From Bacteroidota bacterium (GTDB lineage Bacteria > Bacteroidota > Bacteroidia > B-17B0 > Aurantibacillaceae), in contig JADJDM010000020.1 of the NCBI GenBank assembly GCA_016702705.1, forward strand, positions 108,647 to 172,646: DNA of 64,000 nucleotides, in the 5' to 3' direction. How positions within the stretch are numbered: the stretch's first letter is position 1; each line of letters begins with the position of its first letter. A program made the position numbers and the translations under genes. Of the stretch, positions 8,987 through 20,070 are shown one piece after another. The notes beneath the pieces are model-generated. The model had not been told where the DNA came from, made no database searches, and saw only the letters and a program-made list of their open reading frames with translations.

Positions 8987-9892
8987 TTAATGCAGCGGTC
9001 GCTTTTTAATCATACCGCCTCGTGTTTCATTAATTGAATGTTGTATAACAAAAGCTTTGCTATCAACTTTTTCAATCTCTACTAATATTTTATGCGTTTC
9101 TAAACGTGTAACAACGCAAAATAAAATCTTCCTATCCTCACTTTCGCGTATACCAGTAGAACCAAAACCTGACTCACCTTTGTAAACAGTTACACCGCGA
9201 CCTAAGTTTTTAATAATAACTTGTTTCATCTCATCAGCCTTTTCAGAAACAATGGTTATTCCAATATATTCTTCAATTCCATTGGTTACAAAATCAACTG
9301 CTTTTGACGCAACAAAATAAGTTAGCATAGAATACAAAGCAATTTTCATCCCAACCAAATATGCGGATGCCGAAAAAATAACAACATTAATTATTGAAAT
9401 TACATCGCCAACCGACAAGGATGATTTTTTACTTAGCGCAATTGCGAGTACTTCTGTTCCATCAATTACTGCTCCGCCTCTAATACATAAACCAATTCCT
9501 GTGCCTAGAAAAAAACCGCCAAACACAGATATTAATAACGTGTCGGTTGATTTATCTATGTCAACATTTATTTCTACTAATGATATTGCAATTGCTAATC
9601 CTATAATTGCCAACAAAGTTTTAATTGCAAATGTTAGCGAAACTTGTTTGTATCCAATTAATATAAATGGAATATTAATTAATACAATTAACAAAGAAAT
9701 ATTTACACCAGTAATTTGATTGGTAAGAAGTGAGATACCTGTAACGCCACCATCCAAAAAGCCATTTGGCAATAAAAAACCCTTTAAACCAATAGTTGCA
9801 GAGGTGATGCCAAGTAAAATAAGAAAAACACTTTTTACATTATTCTTTAAAATAATTGTACTTTCCTTTATTTGTGTAACATCAGGTTTCAT
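8987..9892 (-). CDS. YitT-family membrane protein (DUF2179 C-terminus)
   Basis: The 301-residue protein has about six membrane segments between residues 18 and 200 with the YitT-type motif PNGFLDGGVTGISLL near 40-55 and GGAVIDGTEVLAIAL near 145. After residue 215 comes a soluble DUF2179 domain (GRGVTVYKGESGFG... and ILFCVVTRLETHKILVEIEKVDSKAFVIQ). Members of this family are inner-membrane proteins of unknown transport function. It precedes the GreA-like gene by only 10 bases on the same strand and follows the MMPL transporter by 18 bases, so the three probably form one transcript. Confidence 0.88.
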   Translation of the reverse strand: MKPDVTQIKESTIILKNNVKSVFLILLGITSATIGLKGFLLPNGFLDGGVTGISLLTNQITGVNISLLIVLINIPFILIGYKQVSLTFAIKTLLAIIGLAIAISLVEINVDIDKSTDTLLISVFGGFFLGTGIGLCIRGGAVIDGTEVLAIALSKKSSLSVGDVISIINVVIFSASAYLVGMKIALYSMLTYFVASKAVDFVTNGIEEYIGITIVSEKADEMKQVIIKNLGRGVTVYKGESGFGSTGIRESEDRKILFCVVTRLETHKILVEIEKVDSKAFVIQHSINETRGGMIKKRPLH

Positions 9893-9910
9893 ACAAATTT
9901 CTTAAAAGAA

Positions 9911-12304
9911 TTATTCGCTTGATGGCGGGATAGAATCAACATTAAAATCCGCTTCATCTTCCTCATCAACTACTGCATTACTCTCTTCAATTTCTTTACG
10001 AGAGATTACATTTGCAAGAGAAATTAATATAGCAGGGAGTAGTATTAAATTAGTACACATCGAAACTAAAAGCGTTAACGAAATTAATACACCTAATGCC
10101 ATTGTTCCACCAAAGCTCGACCAAATAAAGATAGAGAATCCACTGAATAAAATGATCGCTGTATAAACCATACTTACTCCTAAATCTTTCACACAAATAG
10201 AAATAGCCTCGGGCACAGTTACCTTTTTATTGTTCTTTAATTCCTGACGATAGCGTGTAAGGAAATAAATGGTTCCATCAGAGGCTATACCAAATGCAAT
10301 ACTAAAAATTAAAATAGTGGAAGGCTTAAAACGAATATCTAAAAAGCCCATGATACCAGCAGTAATTACTAAAGGAATTAAACAAGGTAATTTAGATAAG
10401 ACAATGATTTTCCAAGAGCGAAATAATGCTAAACCAACTAAGGCAATTAAAATAATTTCGATTAATAAACTCTCGATTAAGTTATCCAACAAATAATCGT
10501 TGCCTTTTAAGAAAGTTAAACTATGCCCAGTAAGAGAAACGTTTGCATCTGTTTCTTTAAAAATAGAATCAATTTTAGGACGAAGATCTGCAACCAATTC
10601 TTTCGTTTTTTGAGAACCAATATCTTTCATTCGGTAACTTAAACGTGTTACTTGTTTTGAAGTATCGATGTAAGCTTTAAACTTATTTTCTTTTCCTTTT
10701 ACTGTTCCTGAGAAATCACTAAGTTTTTTAAGCTCACCAATACTCGGAATCATGTAATACTTTTTATCTCCGCCACGATACGCTTGGTAAGAAAACTTAA
10801 TTCCTTCAGCAATAGAAAGCGAACCAGAGAAGTCATCATACTTGGCTATCAGCTTTTGTAATGATTTTATCTTGTAAATAATTTTTGCGTTATCAGCAAA
10901 AACACCGTTTGGTTTTTTAGTATCAATCGTAATTTCGAAAGGTAAAATTCCATTGAAATTAGCTTCGAAAAATTTTAAGTCTCGGTATACTTTTTCTTTT
11001 TCAGGTAAGTCGTCAACAACAAATCCAACTACACTCATTTGAGACATTCCCCAAAATCCAAGTCCAGTAATTAAAGCTGTGACGATGTAAATTTGTTTAC
11101 GCTTATGTTGAATTAAGTTATCTATTAAACCTATAAACCAATTGATACGTTTAGCTTCAACATGTTTAGTGTGTTTAGTTTTTGGCTCAGGTAAATAACT
11201 TAAAATGATCGGAATCATTATCAAGGTAATGAGGTAAGTAACCACCACATTAACTGCTGAAACCAAACCAAACTCAACGAGCAATTCGGTATTAGTAAAA
11301 TAAAGAACCGCGAAACCAATTGCTGTAGTAATGTTTGCAAGGAACAAGGTAATTGCCATGGTTTCAATCATGCGCGAAATACCTTTTATTTTATTGTGAT
11401 GCTTTAGGTATTCTTTATGATATCGATTTATAAAGAAAATACAATTTGGAATACCAATTACAATAATTAGGGGTGGCAATAATCCAGATAGAATGGTGAT
11501 TTTGTATCCCATTAAGTGCATAATACCTAATGCCCAAACCACACCAACAATTACAACTAATAAAGAAAATATAACCGTAGAAAACGAACGAAAGAAAAAC
11601 CACAATACAAGCGCCGTTACTAAAATAGCAAGCAATGAAAACAACTTCATCTCTCCCGAAACCTTTTTCATTACCGCTGAACGAATGTAAGGCATACCCG
11701 AATAATGAACTTCTGTTTTATGCTTTACCGAAAAACTATCGCAAATAGCTTCAATTTCTTCAACAATACCTATTCGACGGGATGAATTCAATTCTTTATC
11801 ATCAAAAGTAATAGCAAGTAATGTTGATTGTTTTTCTTGATTGTAAATTACTCCTTCGTAAAATGGCAATGAATTAATGGTCCCTTTAAGCTGGGCAACT
11901 TCGCCTGTACTTAATTTATCTTTAGTAATAAGCGGAACAACGTTAAACTTCTCCAGCGAATCATCGAACTCCATATTATAAGCACTTCCTAGGGAAAGTA
12001 CTTCTTTAATTCCTTGTACTTTTTTAATTTCTTTGGTAATTTTTATCCAATCATTAAATAATGCTGGCTCAAAAACATCGGTTGGTTGAATTCCAACTGC
12101 CATTACATTTCCGTCTTCACCAAAGTTTTTCTTGAATTCTTGGTAAGCAACAAATGAAGAATCATCGGGCGGTAAAATTTTAGCGAAGTTGTAAGAAAGT
12201 TCAACCTTAGTTGCTTGCCAACCAAAAAACACAGTAAGCATTAAAACTACAGTAATGTATGCAATTCTGTTACGTAATAATGACTTGGTTAATGCTTTCC
12301 ACAT
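9911..12304 (-). CDS. MMPL/RND-family transporter
   Basis: The 797-residue protein has the RND duplication: one membrane segment near the N-terminus (about 13-30), a large extracytoplasmic loop, five more membrane segments (about 215-385), a further single segment near 405, a second loop and a last group of five (about 615-770). GIPNCIFFINRYHKE and GIASDGTIYFLTRYRQE are the membrane helix 4-type motifs of each half. At this length it fits the MMPL/hydrophobe-exporter branch, not the roughly 1000-residue multidrug RND pumps. Substrates may be lipids or hopanoids; no partner membrane-fusion protein is in the window. It is the first gene of the minus-strand unit that includes YitT and the GreA-like gene. 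Confidence 0.88.
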   Translation of the reverse strand: MWKALTKSLLRNRIAYITVVLMLTVFFGWQATKVELSYNFAKILPPDDSSFVAYQEFKKNFGEDGNVMAVGIQPTDVFEPALFNDWIKITKEIKKVQGIKEVLSLGSAYNMEFDDSLEKFNVVPLITKDKLSTGEVAQLKGTINSLPFYEGVIYNQEKQSTLLAITFDDKELNSSRRIGIVEEIEAICDSFSVKHKTEVHYSGMPYIRSAVMKKVSGEMKLFSLLAILVTALVLWFFFRSFSTVIFSLLVVIVGVVWALGIMHLMGYKITILSGLLPPLIIVIGIPNCIFFINRYHKEYLKHHNKIKGISRMIETMAITLFLANITTAIGFAVLYFTNTELLVEFGLVSAVNVVVTYLITLIMIPIILSYLPEPKTKHTKHVEAKRINWFIGLIDNLIQHKRKQIYIVTALITGLGFWGMSQMSVVGFVVDDLPEKEKVYRDLKFFEANFNGILPFEITIDTKKPNGVFADNAKIIYKIKSLQKLIAKYDDFSGSLSIAEGIKFSYQAYRGGDKKYYMIPSIGELKKLSDFSGTVKGKENKFKAYIDTSKQVTRLSYRMKDIGSQKTKELVADLRPKIDSIFKETDANVSLTGHSLTFLKGNDYLLDNLIESLLIEIILIALVGLALFRSWKIIVLSKLPCLIPLVITAGIMGFLDIRFKPSTILIFSIAFGIASDGTIYFLTRYRQELKNNKKVTVPEAISICVKDLGVSMVYTAIILFSGFSIFIWSSFGGTMALGVLISLTLLVSMCTNLILLPAILISLANVISRKEIEESNAVVDEEDEADFNVDSIPPSSE

Positions 12305-12475
12305 AATGCGCTAAAAAAGCCCGAAGATACACAAAATTAGATTATGTTCTAGTGTATAATTTGTGAGTATTTTTTGGCGAAAGCTTAACATTTATTATGA
12401 CTTGCGCCCTTTTTTTTCTTACTTTGCCGCTTTAAAATTGTCCTAAAAAACAAGAAAATTAATCTAGTTTTAATT

Positions 12476-14021
12476 ATGAAGGTAGGTATTCCATCGGAAA
12501 TTTCTCCAAACGAATTAAGAGTTGCTGCAACTCCTAAAACCGTTAAACGACTACAGAAACAAGGATTCGACGTTTTTATTCAGAAAGGTGCTGGTACAAA
12601 AGCAAATTTTTCGGATAAAGAATTTGAAGAAGCAGGCGCTAAAATAGTGGGTACTGCTGCCGAAATTTATGGCAATTCGGACATTGTATTGAAGGTAAAG
12701 GAGCCTGCAATGGAAGAGGTTGATATGATGAAAGAAGGCTTGGTAATGCTTAGTTACTTATGGCCAGCACAAAATCAGCCATTACTTCAAAAATTAGCAG
12801 ATAAAAAAGTAAATGCTGTTGCAATGGATGCGATTCCTCGTATTTCAAGAGCACAAAAAATGGATGTATTGTCGTCGATGGCAAACATTGCAGGATATAG
12901 AGCAGTTATAGAAGGTTCATATAATTTCGGAAGATTTTTTAAATGGGCAAATTACTGCTGCGGGTAAAGTAGAACCTGCAAAAGTGTTAGTAATTGGTGC
13001 AGGTGTAGCTGGTTTAGCCGCTATTGGTGCTGCCAATTCATTAGGTGCTATTGTTAGAGCTTTTGATACACGTAAAGAAGTTGCAGAACAAATCGAATCG
13101 ATGGGTGCGCAATTTTTAACTGTTGAAATTGAAGAAGACGGCGCGACATCTTCTGGTTACTCAAAAGAAATGAGTAAGGAGTTCATTGAAGCAGAGATGA
13201 AACTTTTCTTAGAACAAGCTAAAGAAGTTGATATTGTAATTACAACTGCGCAAATTCCTGGTAGACCAGCTCCAAAATTATGGATGGATTACCACGTTGC
13301 TGCAATGAAACCAGGTTCAGTCATTGTAGATTTAGCTGCTTCAACTGGTGGTAACTGTGCACTAACAAAAAACGGAGAAGTTTATACTACAGATAATGGA
13401 GTTGTAATGGTTGGTAAATTAAATCAATTACCTAGTCAAGCATCACAACTATACGGAAATAACTTATGTCATTTATTAGATGACATGGGTAAAGCAGAAA
13501 AATGGAAAATTGATATGGAAGATGCTGTTGTGTCAAGAGCAATGGTAACTTACAATGGAAAAATCAACTGGCCACCTGCACCGCTTCCGGTTAGTCCTAC
13601 AGCTGGCGGCACTAAAAAAGTTATACCGCCATCTGCAGAAGAAACTAGAATTTCGGATGCGGAAAAATCTAAAAAAGCATCTATTGCAATGTTTATACAA
13701 TTAGCAGTAGTTGGCGCATTGTTGTTTTTAGTTGGGCGTTTTGCTCCACCTGAATTTATTCAACATTTCACTGTGTTTGTTTTAGCAGTATTTGTTGGAT
13801 GGCAATTAATTTCAAACGTATCGCATTCATTACATACGCCTTTAATGGCAGTAACAAATGCAATTAGTGGAATTATAGTAATTGGTGGTTTATTGCAAAC
13901 AACTGATGATATGAGTAGCATAATGACCATACTTGCTTTCATTGCAATTTTGGTTGCGAGTATAAATATCGTTGGTGGTTTTGTGGTTACACATCGTATG
14001 TTGAAAATGTTTAAGAAATAA
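12476..14021 (+). CDS. pntA: NAD(P) transhydrogenase alpha subunit, broken by one frameshift
   Basis: Two consecutive frames encode one PntA. The first starts [20 protein letters not shown] and runs through the AlaDh/PNT N-terminal domain. After GRFF it slips into a dead end, whereas dropping one base within TTTTTTAAA at 12935-12943 gives [20 protein letters not shown] and continues into the NAD-binding Rossmann motif [13 protein letters not shown]. The C-terminal part has about four membrane helices (from about 13690). PntAB couples proton import to hydride transfer from NADH to NADP+. pntB follows after 93 bases. The break is a single extra base in a homopolymer-rich stretch and looks like consensus error. 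Confidence 0.9.
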
Positions 14022-14056
14022 CCCTTCGCCCCTTCGAGAGCCTCAGGGTCCAAGGG
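14022..14056. repeat. Short GC-richer intergenic repeat-like element
   Basis: CCTTCG..CCTTCGAGAGCCTCAGGGTCC..AAGG resembles the widespread intergenic element CCTTCGACAAGCTCAGGGTGAC seen in many bacterial genomes. It stands out in an AT-rich background, between pntA and pntB. Only one copy is in the window, so the repeat nature is from general knowledge. Confidence 0.45.
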
Positions 14057-14114
14057 ATTAAGGTTTTGAAAATGTTTTCATAGAAATAAAAATTAAAGAG
14101 ATAAAATAGAAATT

Positions 14115-15515
14115 ATGTTTATAGAAAAAGAAATACAAACAGCAGCGTACTTATTTGCAAGTATATTGTTTATATTAAGTTTAGGAAGTTTGTCCTCACA
14201 AGAATCTGCAAAGCGCGGAGTGTTTTATGGTATCATTGGTATGGCCATTGCTATTTTAGCAACGGTGTTTGGTGAAGGTGTAGCGGGGCAAATTTACATT
14301 GTTGTTGCAATTGCAATTGCATCGGTAATTGGTTTATTACTTGCTCGTAAAGTAGAGATGACCTCTATGCCACAACTAGTTGCCATCCTACATAGCTTTG
14401 TTGGTTTAGCTGCAGTGTTAGTTGGTTTTGGTTCTTACTTAGATCCTGAAACCGTTGAACTAAAAGGAGCTCCACGTATGATTCATTTGGTTGAAGTGTT
14501 CATCGGAATTTTTATCGGGGCAATTACTTTCACAGGTTCTATTATTGCTTGGGGAAAATTAGATGGTAAAGTTCCTTCTAAGCCTTGGAGTTTTAAAGGA
14601 CTTCAAACAATGAATTTAGTATTGCTTTTAATAAGCGTTGTGCTTGGTGTTTTCTTTTGCAAAGCAGAAGGAACAAGTGGAATGTTGTATTTAGGAATTA
14701 TGACAGCCATTGCATCTTTCATAGGAGTAGTTTTAGTGATGGCAATTGGTGGTGGTGATATGCCAGTAGTAGTTTCTATGCTAAACTCATACTCTGGTTG
14801 GGCTGCATCAGCTGCAGGGTTTATGTTAGGAAATGATTTACTAATTGTAACAGGTGCATTAGTTGGTAGCTCAGGTGCAATTCTTTCTATGCACATGTGT
14901 CATGCAATGAATCGTTCATTCTTCTCAGTTATTTTCGCAAGTGGTGGAGGTAATGGTTCAGGTGGTGAGAAAAAAGCAATTGAAGGAGAAGTAACAGCAT
15001 TAAATCACGAAGAGGTTGCAGCTTTATTAAAAGAAGCGAAATCAGTTGTGATTGTGCCAGGTTATGGTATGGCTGTTGCTAAAGCACAATATCCAATTTA
15101 TGATATGGTACAAACATTACGTAAAGCAGGAAAAAATGTACGTTTTGCTATTCATCCAGTTGCTGGTCGTTTACCAGGCCATATGAATGTATTATTAGCA
15201 GAAGCAAATGTACCTTATGATATTGTATTAGAGATGGACGAAATAAATGACGACATGCCTAATACAGATGTAGTAATGGTAATTGGTGCAAACGATGTTG
15301 TAAACCCAAGCGCACAAGATGACCCTGCAAGTTCAATTTACGGAATGCCTGTAATTGAAGCATGGAAAGCAGAAAAAGTAATCATCATGAAACGCTCTAT
15401 GAGTGCAGGTTACTCTGGCGAAGACAATCCTTTATTCTACAAACCAAATTCAGAAATGCTGTATGGTGATGCGAAGGCAAGTGTTGAGAAGTTACTTGGG
15501 TTTTTGAAGGTTTAA
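14115..15515 (+). CDS. pntB: NAD(P) transhydrogenase beta subunit
   Basis: The 466-residue protein has about nine membrane helices in the first 270 residues, including [21 protein letters not shown] and [20 protein letters not shown], which carries the conserved proton-channel region. The C-terminal NADP-binding domain III begins near 290 with [15 protein letters not shown] and includes [37 protein letters not shown] and the [16 protein letters not shown] loop. This is the standard subunit partner of PntA just upstream. It is intact, unlike pntA, which argues that the complex is functional in the organism. Confidence 0.95.
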   Translation: MFIEKEIQTAAYLFASILFILSLGSLSSQESAKRGVFYGIIGMAIAILATVFGEGVAGQIYIVVAIAIASVIGLLLARKVEMTSMPQLVAILHSFVGLAAVLVGFGSYLDPETVELKGAPRMIHLVEVFIGIFIGAITFTGSIIAWGKLDGKVPSKPWSFKGLQTMNLVLLLISVVLGVFFCKAEGTSGMLYLGIMTAIASFIGVVLVMAIGGGDMPVVVSMLNSYSGWAASAAGFMLGNDLLIVTGALVGSSGAILSMHMCHAMNRSFFSVIFASGGGNGSGGEKKAIEGEVTALNHEEVAALLKEAKSVVIVPGYGMAVAKAQYPIYDMVQTLRKAGKNVRFAIHPVAGRLPGHMNVLLAEANVPYDIVLEMDEINDDMPNTDVVMVIGANDVVNPSAQDDPASSIYGMPVIEAWKAEKVIIMKRSMSAGYSGEDNPLFYKPNSEMLYGDAKASVEKLLGFLKV

Positions 15516-15569
15516 ACTTTATTGCAATCTACCACATATAAAGTAAAATCTCCCACTTATAAATAAGCA

Positions 15570-15600
15570 TTGCTTACTATTTAGAAAAGGTTTACTTTTG
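15570..15600 (+). promoter_or_regulatory. Bacteroidota-type promoter (TTG-N20-TAnnTTTG)
   Basis: TTG at 15570-15572 is separated by 20 bases from TACTTTTG at 15593-15600, matching the -33/-7 consensus and spacing of the phylum. The CHU_C-type protein gene begins six bases later, giving a very short or leaderless 5' region. Confidence 0.55.
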
Positions 15601-15605
15601 GTAGT

Positions 15606-17634
15606 ATGTCAAAACTATTTGTTTTAACTTTATTTTCTATACTTTTTTCTAATTACGATGCAACTGCTCAAATTGGGAAAGAGGCCTGGCATTGGCAATT
15701 TGGGTATCACCAAGCAATAAATTTTGACACTGGCGTGCCCATTACCGATACAGGATTATTTATTGCAGGTGAAGGGAATGCTACCATTAGTGATCGTAAT
15801 ACAGGTGAGTTATTATTTGCTACAAATAGTACAGAAGTATATGATAAAACGGGGCAAATAATGCCAAATGGAACTGGACTTTTTTGGACACTATTCCACA
15901 ACTCAAGCAGCGTTAATAATTCCTAAGCCCAATTCGGAATATATTTATTATGTAATTACCGGTGATGCGCACTGGGATATTACTAAAGGAGTTCATTATT
16001 CAGTTGTAGATATGCGATTGAATGGAGGCTTGGGTGATGTCACTGAAAAAAATATTTTATTAACCCCAGCCCCTACAACCGAAAAACTTGTTGGCATAAG
16101 ACATTGCAATGGATTGGACTACTGGATAATAACTCATCCCTCAAATTCAAGTGCATATAACGCTTACTTGGTGACATCAAATGGTATTAAACCAACGCCA
16201 GTAGTTTCATATGGAAGTGTTGCACAACCTATACAAAATGGATTTGGAACGGCTTATGAAAATGTAGGCTATTTAAAAGCTTCTCCTGATGGAAAAAAAC
16301 TTGCTGCCATAATGTGGGACGGGTTAGTGGATTTAGAAATACTAGATTTTAATTCAGCAACTGGTCAAATTACTAATCCAATAGGTATTGGGCTGCCTAA
16401 TGATTACCATGGATACGGCTTATCATTTTCACCTGACAGCAAAAAACTTTATGCTAGTTTAGGAGGGTTAATTTATCAATTTGACTTAACTAACCCTACC
16501 TTCAATGCAATTGTAGCATCAAAACAAACTATTTATCACGACTTTTGGGATGTAAGTGGTATGCAATTAGGGCCAGATGGAAAAATTTATGTGTTGACAT
16601 TACCTACATTATCAGTAATAAATAATCCAAATAGTATTGGTTCTAGCTGCAATTTTCAACATAATATTTTGCCATGGGCAACATGGTGTTGTGGACATGG
16701 ATTTCCTAATTTTATAGATGGAGGAATTAATTCTATAAAACTTACAATGCCCGATATTATTGATTTTTGTACACCTAATTTTTCACAAACTTTAGACCCC
16801 GGACCGGGCTTCACAAACTATAATTGGTCAACAGGGCAAAACACACAAACTATTACTATCAATAATTCAGGGACTTATTGGGTTTCTATTACGAATCCAA
16901 GTACTGGATGCCGTTCTGTAGATACAGTTCATGTTTATCATTACCAAGATAAAAGTTATGTGTCAAGTGGGTGCGATTGTGTTAAAGTAAATTCTACATA
17001 TCCTAATGCAATTGATTATACTTGGCATGATAGTATTTTTACTCCTATAAGATTAATTGATTCCAGTGGTGTTTATCAAGTAAATATAGAATCAGTTTCA
17101 GGCTGTAATATAACAAACACTTACAATGTTACAATTCACAATAAACCTTTTTTAGACTTAGGCGAAGATATTACTGGATGCTTTTTTGATGAATTTTCAA
17201 TTGAGTTAAAAGCACAAAATGCTGTAAATTATTTATGGAGTGTAAATAATTTAATTGCACAAAGTATTAAAGTAACTCAACCCGGTGTGTATTGGGTAAA
17301 AACAACAAACATGTATGGTTGTACCGCCATAGATACAATAGAAATAAACGTTTCTATTAAACCTAATGAAATAGTTTTTCCAAACATTATCACTTCGAAT
17401 AATGATGGCATAAACGAAGCGATTGATTTTGGGAAATTAGGCATAACAAAACTAGATGCAAAAATTTATAATAGATGGGGCACACTAATTTTCGAAACTA
17501 CTAATCCAAATTCCATTTGGGAACCAAAAAATGCGAACGGTACATATTTCTTAATTGGAGAATACACGATTGATTGTGGTGAAAATGAAACTATAAAAAC
17601 TGCGAAACAATATATAACTGTAATTTCAGATTAG
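15606..17634 (+). CDS. Secreted gliding-motility-associated (CHU_C/T9SS) C-terminal-domain protein, one frameshift
   Basis: The first frame has a signal peptide (MSKLFVLTLFSILFSN...ATAQ) and the opening WHWQFG...TGELLFATNSTEVYD typical of large secreted Bacteroidota proteins. Dropping one T from CTTTTTT at 15881-15886 joins it to FGHYSTTQAALIIPKPNSEY and the rest. A beta-propeller-like region (DGKKLAAIMWDG, SPDSKKLYASLGG) is followed by Ig-like repeats with GxYWVxxT and by the C-terminal FPNIITSNNDGINEAIDFG, the CHU_C/gliding-motility C-terminal domain used for type IX secretion. The protein of about 675 residues is probably exported across the outer membrane. The break looks like a homopolymer error. 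Confidence 0.85.
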
Positions 17635-17710
17635 CGCAAAAACAACGCTTACTTCATAAATTAGTATAATTTAGCTAAACATTTGCACTTTACGACAAAC
17701 TCAAATCAAA

Positions 17711-18232
17711 ATGAAAAAACCTCTACTCCTTACCCTCCTAATCGCAACCTCTTTCTGTTTAGGTTTCGCATTTAAAACAAGCATTACAAAACCTGCAGAA
17801 ACTGCTCCAAAAAAAGTAACAGGAATTGGTGGGATATTTTTTAAGTGCAAAGACCCTAAAAAATTAAAAGAATGGTATAGCACCAATTTAGGATTAAACA
17901 CAAATCAATACGGATGTGTATTTGAGTGGTATCAAGGTGCGGATAGCACCAAGAAAGGATTTACACAATGGAGTCCGTTTAAGGAAACAACCAAATACTT
18001 TGAACCTTCTACAAAAGATTTTATGATTAACTACCGCGTAGAAAATTTAGAAGCGCTTGTAAAAGAACTAAAGAAAAACAATGTAACCATTGTTGACACA
18101 TTGCAAGCATACGACTACGGAAAATTCATCCACATCCTCGACTTGGAAGGAAATAATTTAGAACTGTGGGAAGCCAATGATGTGGAGTATGAAAAAATGG
18201 GCAAACAAATGGGAAGTAAAACTACTAAGTAA
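17711..18232 (+). CDS. VOC (glyoxalase/dioxygenase-fold) protein with signal sequence
   Basis: The 173-residue protein starts with a hydrophobic segment (LLLTLLIATSFCLGFAF, about 4-20) that should direct export or anchor it. The rest is a vicinal-oxygen-chelate module: GIGGIFFKCKDPKKLKEWYSTNLGL near 36-60 and FIHILDLEGNNLELWE near 140-157, where the last Glu is a typical metal ligand position. VOC proteins include glyoxalases, dioxygenases and resistance enzymes; the substrate is not predictable. Most VOC enzymes are cytoplasmic, so the signal-like N-terminus is unusual. Confidence 0.82.
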   Translation: MKKPLLLTLLIATSFCLGFAFKTSITKPAETAPKKVTGIGGIFFKCKDPKKLKEWYSTNLGLNTNQYGCVFEWYQGADSTKKGFTQWSPFKETTKYFEPSTKDFMINYRVENLEALVKELKKNNVTIVDTLQAYDYGKFIHILDLEGNNLELWEANDVEYEKMGKQMGSKTTK

Positions 18233-18246
18233 GCAGAGTTAACAAA

Positions 18247-18612
18247 ATGAAAACTACGCCTGAACATAACGAACGTGTTGCCAAATTAACCTTTGCTTCG
18301 GTTTACCCACACTATATTACAAAAGTGGAGAAGAAAGGTAGAACAAAAGAAGAATTGCATGAAGTGATTGAATGGCTTACCGGCTTTGATGATAAAAAAC
18401 TGCAAACCTTAATAAAAGAGGATGCAAATTTCGAAACTTTCTTTCAACGTGCTAAGCTAAACCCTAATGCAAAACTAATTACGGGACTTATATGTGGCTA
18501 CCGAATTGAGGAAATTGAAAACCCATTAACCCAACAAGTGAGGTATCTGGATAAGTTAGTAGATGAATTAGCAAAGGGCAAGAAGATGGAGAAGATTTTG
18601 CGAAGCGTATAA
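18247..18612 (+). CDS. DUF2200-family protein
   Basis: The 121-residue protein contains VYPHYITKVEKKGRTKEEL near the N-terminus and IEWLTGFDDKKLQTLI, followed by NPNAKLITGLICGYRIEEIENPL and the conserved LDKLVDELAKGKKMEKIL. These are signatures of the DUF2200 family of small cytoplasmic bacterial proteins without known function. It follows the VOC gene by 14 bases and may be cotranscribed. Confidence 0.85.
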   Translation: MKTTPEHNERVAKLTFASVYPHYITKVEKKGRTKEELHEVIEWLTGFDDKKLQTLIKEDANFETFFQRAKLNPNAKLITGLICGYRIEEIENPLTQQVRYLDKLVDELAKGKKMEKILRSV

Positions 18613-18682
18613 ACTGGATTGGGAAACATTTATGTTTGAACAAAGCTTTATCTGTTATTATTTGCTGTAATAATTATTAAAA

Positions 18683-19256
18683 ATGAAGGGACAAATTATA
18701 TTTATTACGCTACTTATTCAAATCTTCATTTGTAAGAATTGCCTTAGTAATTCAATAAAAGACACAACAAAAGTAACTAACGATAAAGTAAAAACATATT
18801 TCCTAAATGCAGAGTTAAAATATCTTTATCAAAACGGTAACGGAATCGACGGAGGGATGAATGTAACCCGTCATGTAAATAGTGTAGATGATGTTTTTGA
18901 ATGTGGATTGTATCTCAACTGCGAATATAAATTTTTAAAACATAAAAATATTTTCGCCCCAAAAATTGGATTTGGTATTGATCACATGTGGGAGTAAAAC
19001 AAATGGTTTTGGTTATAATGCTAAACTAAGCTTGGTTTCCTATGAGCCAAATAAATCAAATGACGTACGTTTCCTTCCAGAAATAGGAATAACATACATC
19101 GGCGTTTTAAATTTAAATTACGGCTACTCTATCCCATTAAACAAAAATGGCATTCAGGAAATTGGGCCGCATGTTTTTTCTATTGGCATTAACTTTGGTT
19201 ATCGGCGTAGCTTTTTTAATGTTATGGATTTAACAGGTGGCGGAGGCCCTTGGTAA
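18683..19256 (+). CDS. Hypothetical secreted beta-rich protein, one frameshift
   Basis: The first frame has a signal peptide (about residues 1-22, IIFITLLIQIFICKNCLS) and continues to PKIGFGIDHMWE. The second frame supplies TNGFGYNAKLSLVSYEPNK and onward to the end. Joining them near 18985-18992 (one base too many) gives a protein of about 190 residues with alternating polar/hydrophobic strands such as RFLPEIGITYIGVLNLNYGY and ending with an aromatic strand, the look of a small outer-membrane beta-barrel. No family is recognised. Confidence 0.55.
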
Positions 19257-19332
19257 CAAAAGCATAACAAACAAAATTATTGATTTTTTATTAAATAAAG
19301 TTTAAAGCAATTAATCTAAATTGCCTAACTCC

Positions 19333-20070
19333 CTATCCCGAAATAGATTTTAATTTAGAAACCAATTCGTCTTTCTTAGCTCTTGAAACTGGTATTTGTT
19401 CTTTGTTTTTAAGTATCACTATACCGCCATCACCTTTAACGTATTTAGCAAGGAAGAGCAAATTAATAATGTGAGATTTATGCACTCGTATAAAGTTTTC
19501 GTGCTTCAACTTTGATTCAATTTCTTTTAAGGTTTTTGAAAGCAACAACACTTTTTCATCAATAGTATAAATTCGAGTATAGTTTGAGTCTGCTTCCACT
19601 CTTATTATTTCATCTGGTATTAAATAAACAATTCCATCATTACTAGGGAGCTCGATGCGTTGGTTATCATTAGATTTTTCCTTATTCAAATTATTTATTC
19701 GCTCAACATCGATTTGGTGAATTGCTTTTTTTACGGCGGTATTAAATTCTTCCGAGTCGATTGGTTTCAATAAATAATCCGTTGCATTTACTTTAAAAGC
19801 ATTGATTGCAAAGTTTGGATAGGCTGTTGTAAAAATTAATTGATATGCAACATCCTTAGTCCGTTCGGCTATCTCAAAACCACTTCCCTCCTTGAGTTCA
19901 ATATCTAAAAAAACAATATCTGGTTTATCTCTATGTATTGCTTCAACTGCTTCTTCAATTCGCTTAGCTTTTGCGCAAATATTAATTTGTTGAAATTGAT
20001 TGTTCAATAAAATTTCAATTGTATCAATTGCATTTTTTTCGTCATCAATAATAATTGCCGAGTAATTCAT
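19333..20070 (-). CDS. LytTR-family response regulator
   Basis: The 245-residue protein has an N-terminal receiver domain (IIIDDEKNAIDTI with the acidic pair, KPDIVFLDIELKEGSG with the phospho-acceptor Asp near 56, FTTAYPNFAINAFKVNATDYLLKPI with Thr and Lys of the switch) and a C-terminal LytTR DNA-binding domain (ADSNYTRIYTIDEKVLLLSKTLKEIE and FIRVHKSHIINLLFLA). It should bind promoter DNA when phosphorylated by the adjoining histidine kinase, whose stop codon directly abuts its start. Confidence 0.93.
   Translation of the reverse strand: MNYSAIIIDDEKNAIDTIEILLNNQFQQINICAKAKRIEEAVEAIHRDKPDIVFLDIELKEGSGFEIAERTKDVAYQLIFTTAYPNFAINAFKVNATDYLLKPIDSEEFNTAVKKAIHQIDVERINNLNKEKSNDNQRIELPSNDGIVYLIPDEIIRVEADSNYTRIYTIDEKVLLLSKTLKEIESKLKHENFIRVHKSHIINLLFLAKYVKGDGGIVILKNKEQIPVSRAKKDELVSKLKSISG

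Noticed and set aside
9501..9905. Plus-strand ORFs opposite the YitT gene
   Set aside because: They follow the codon structure of the YitT gene in antisense and have no recognisable domain or ribosome binding site.
12930..12990. Programmed ribosomal frameshift in pntA
   Set aside because: The break lies at a simple TTTTTTAAA run, the corrected frame is the normal family sequence, and similar breaks occur in many unrelated genes here. PntA is not known to use frameshifting.
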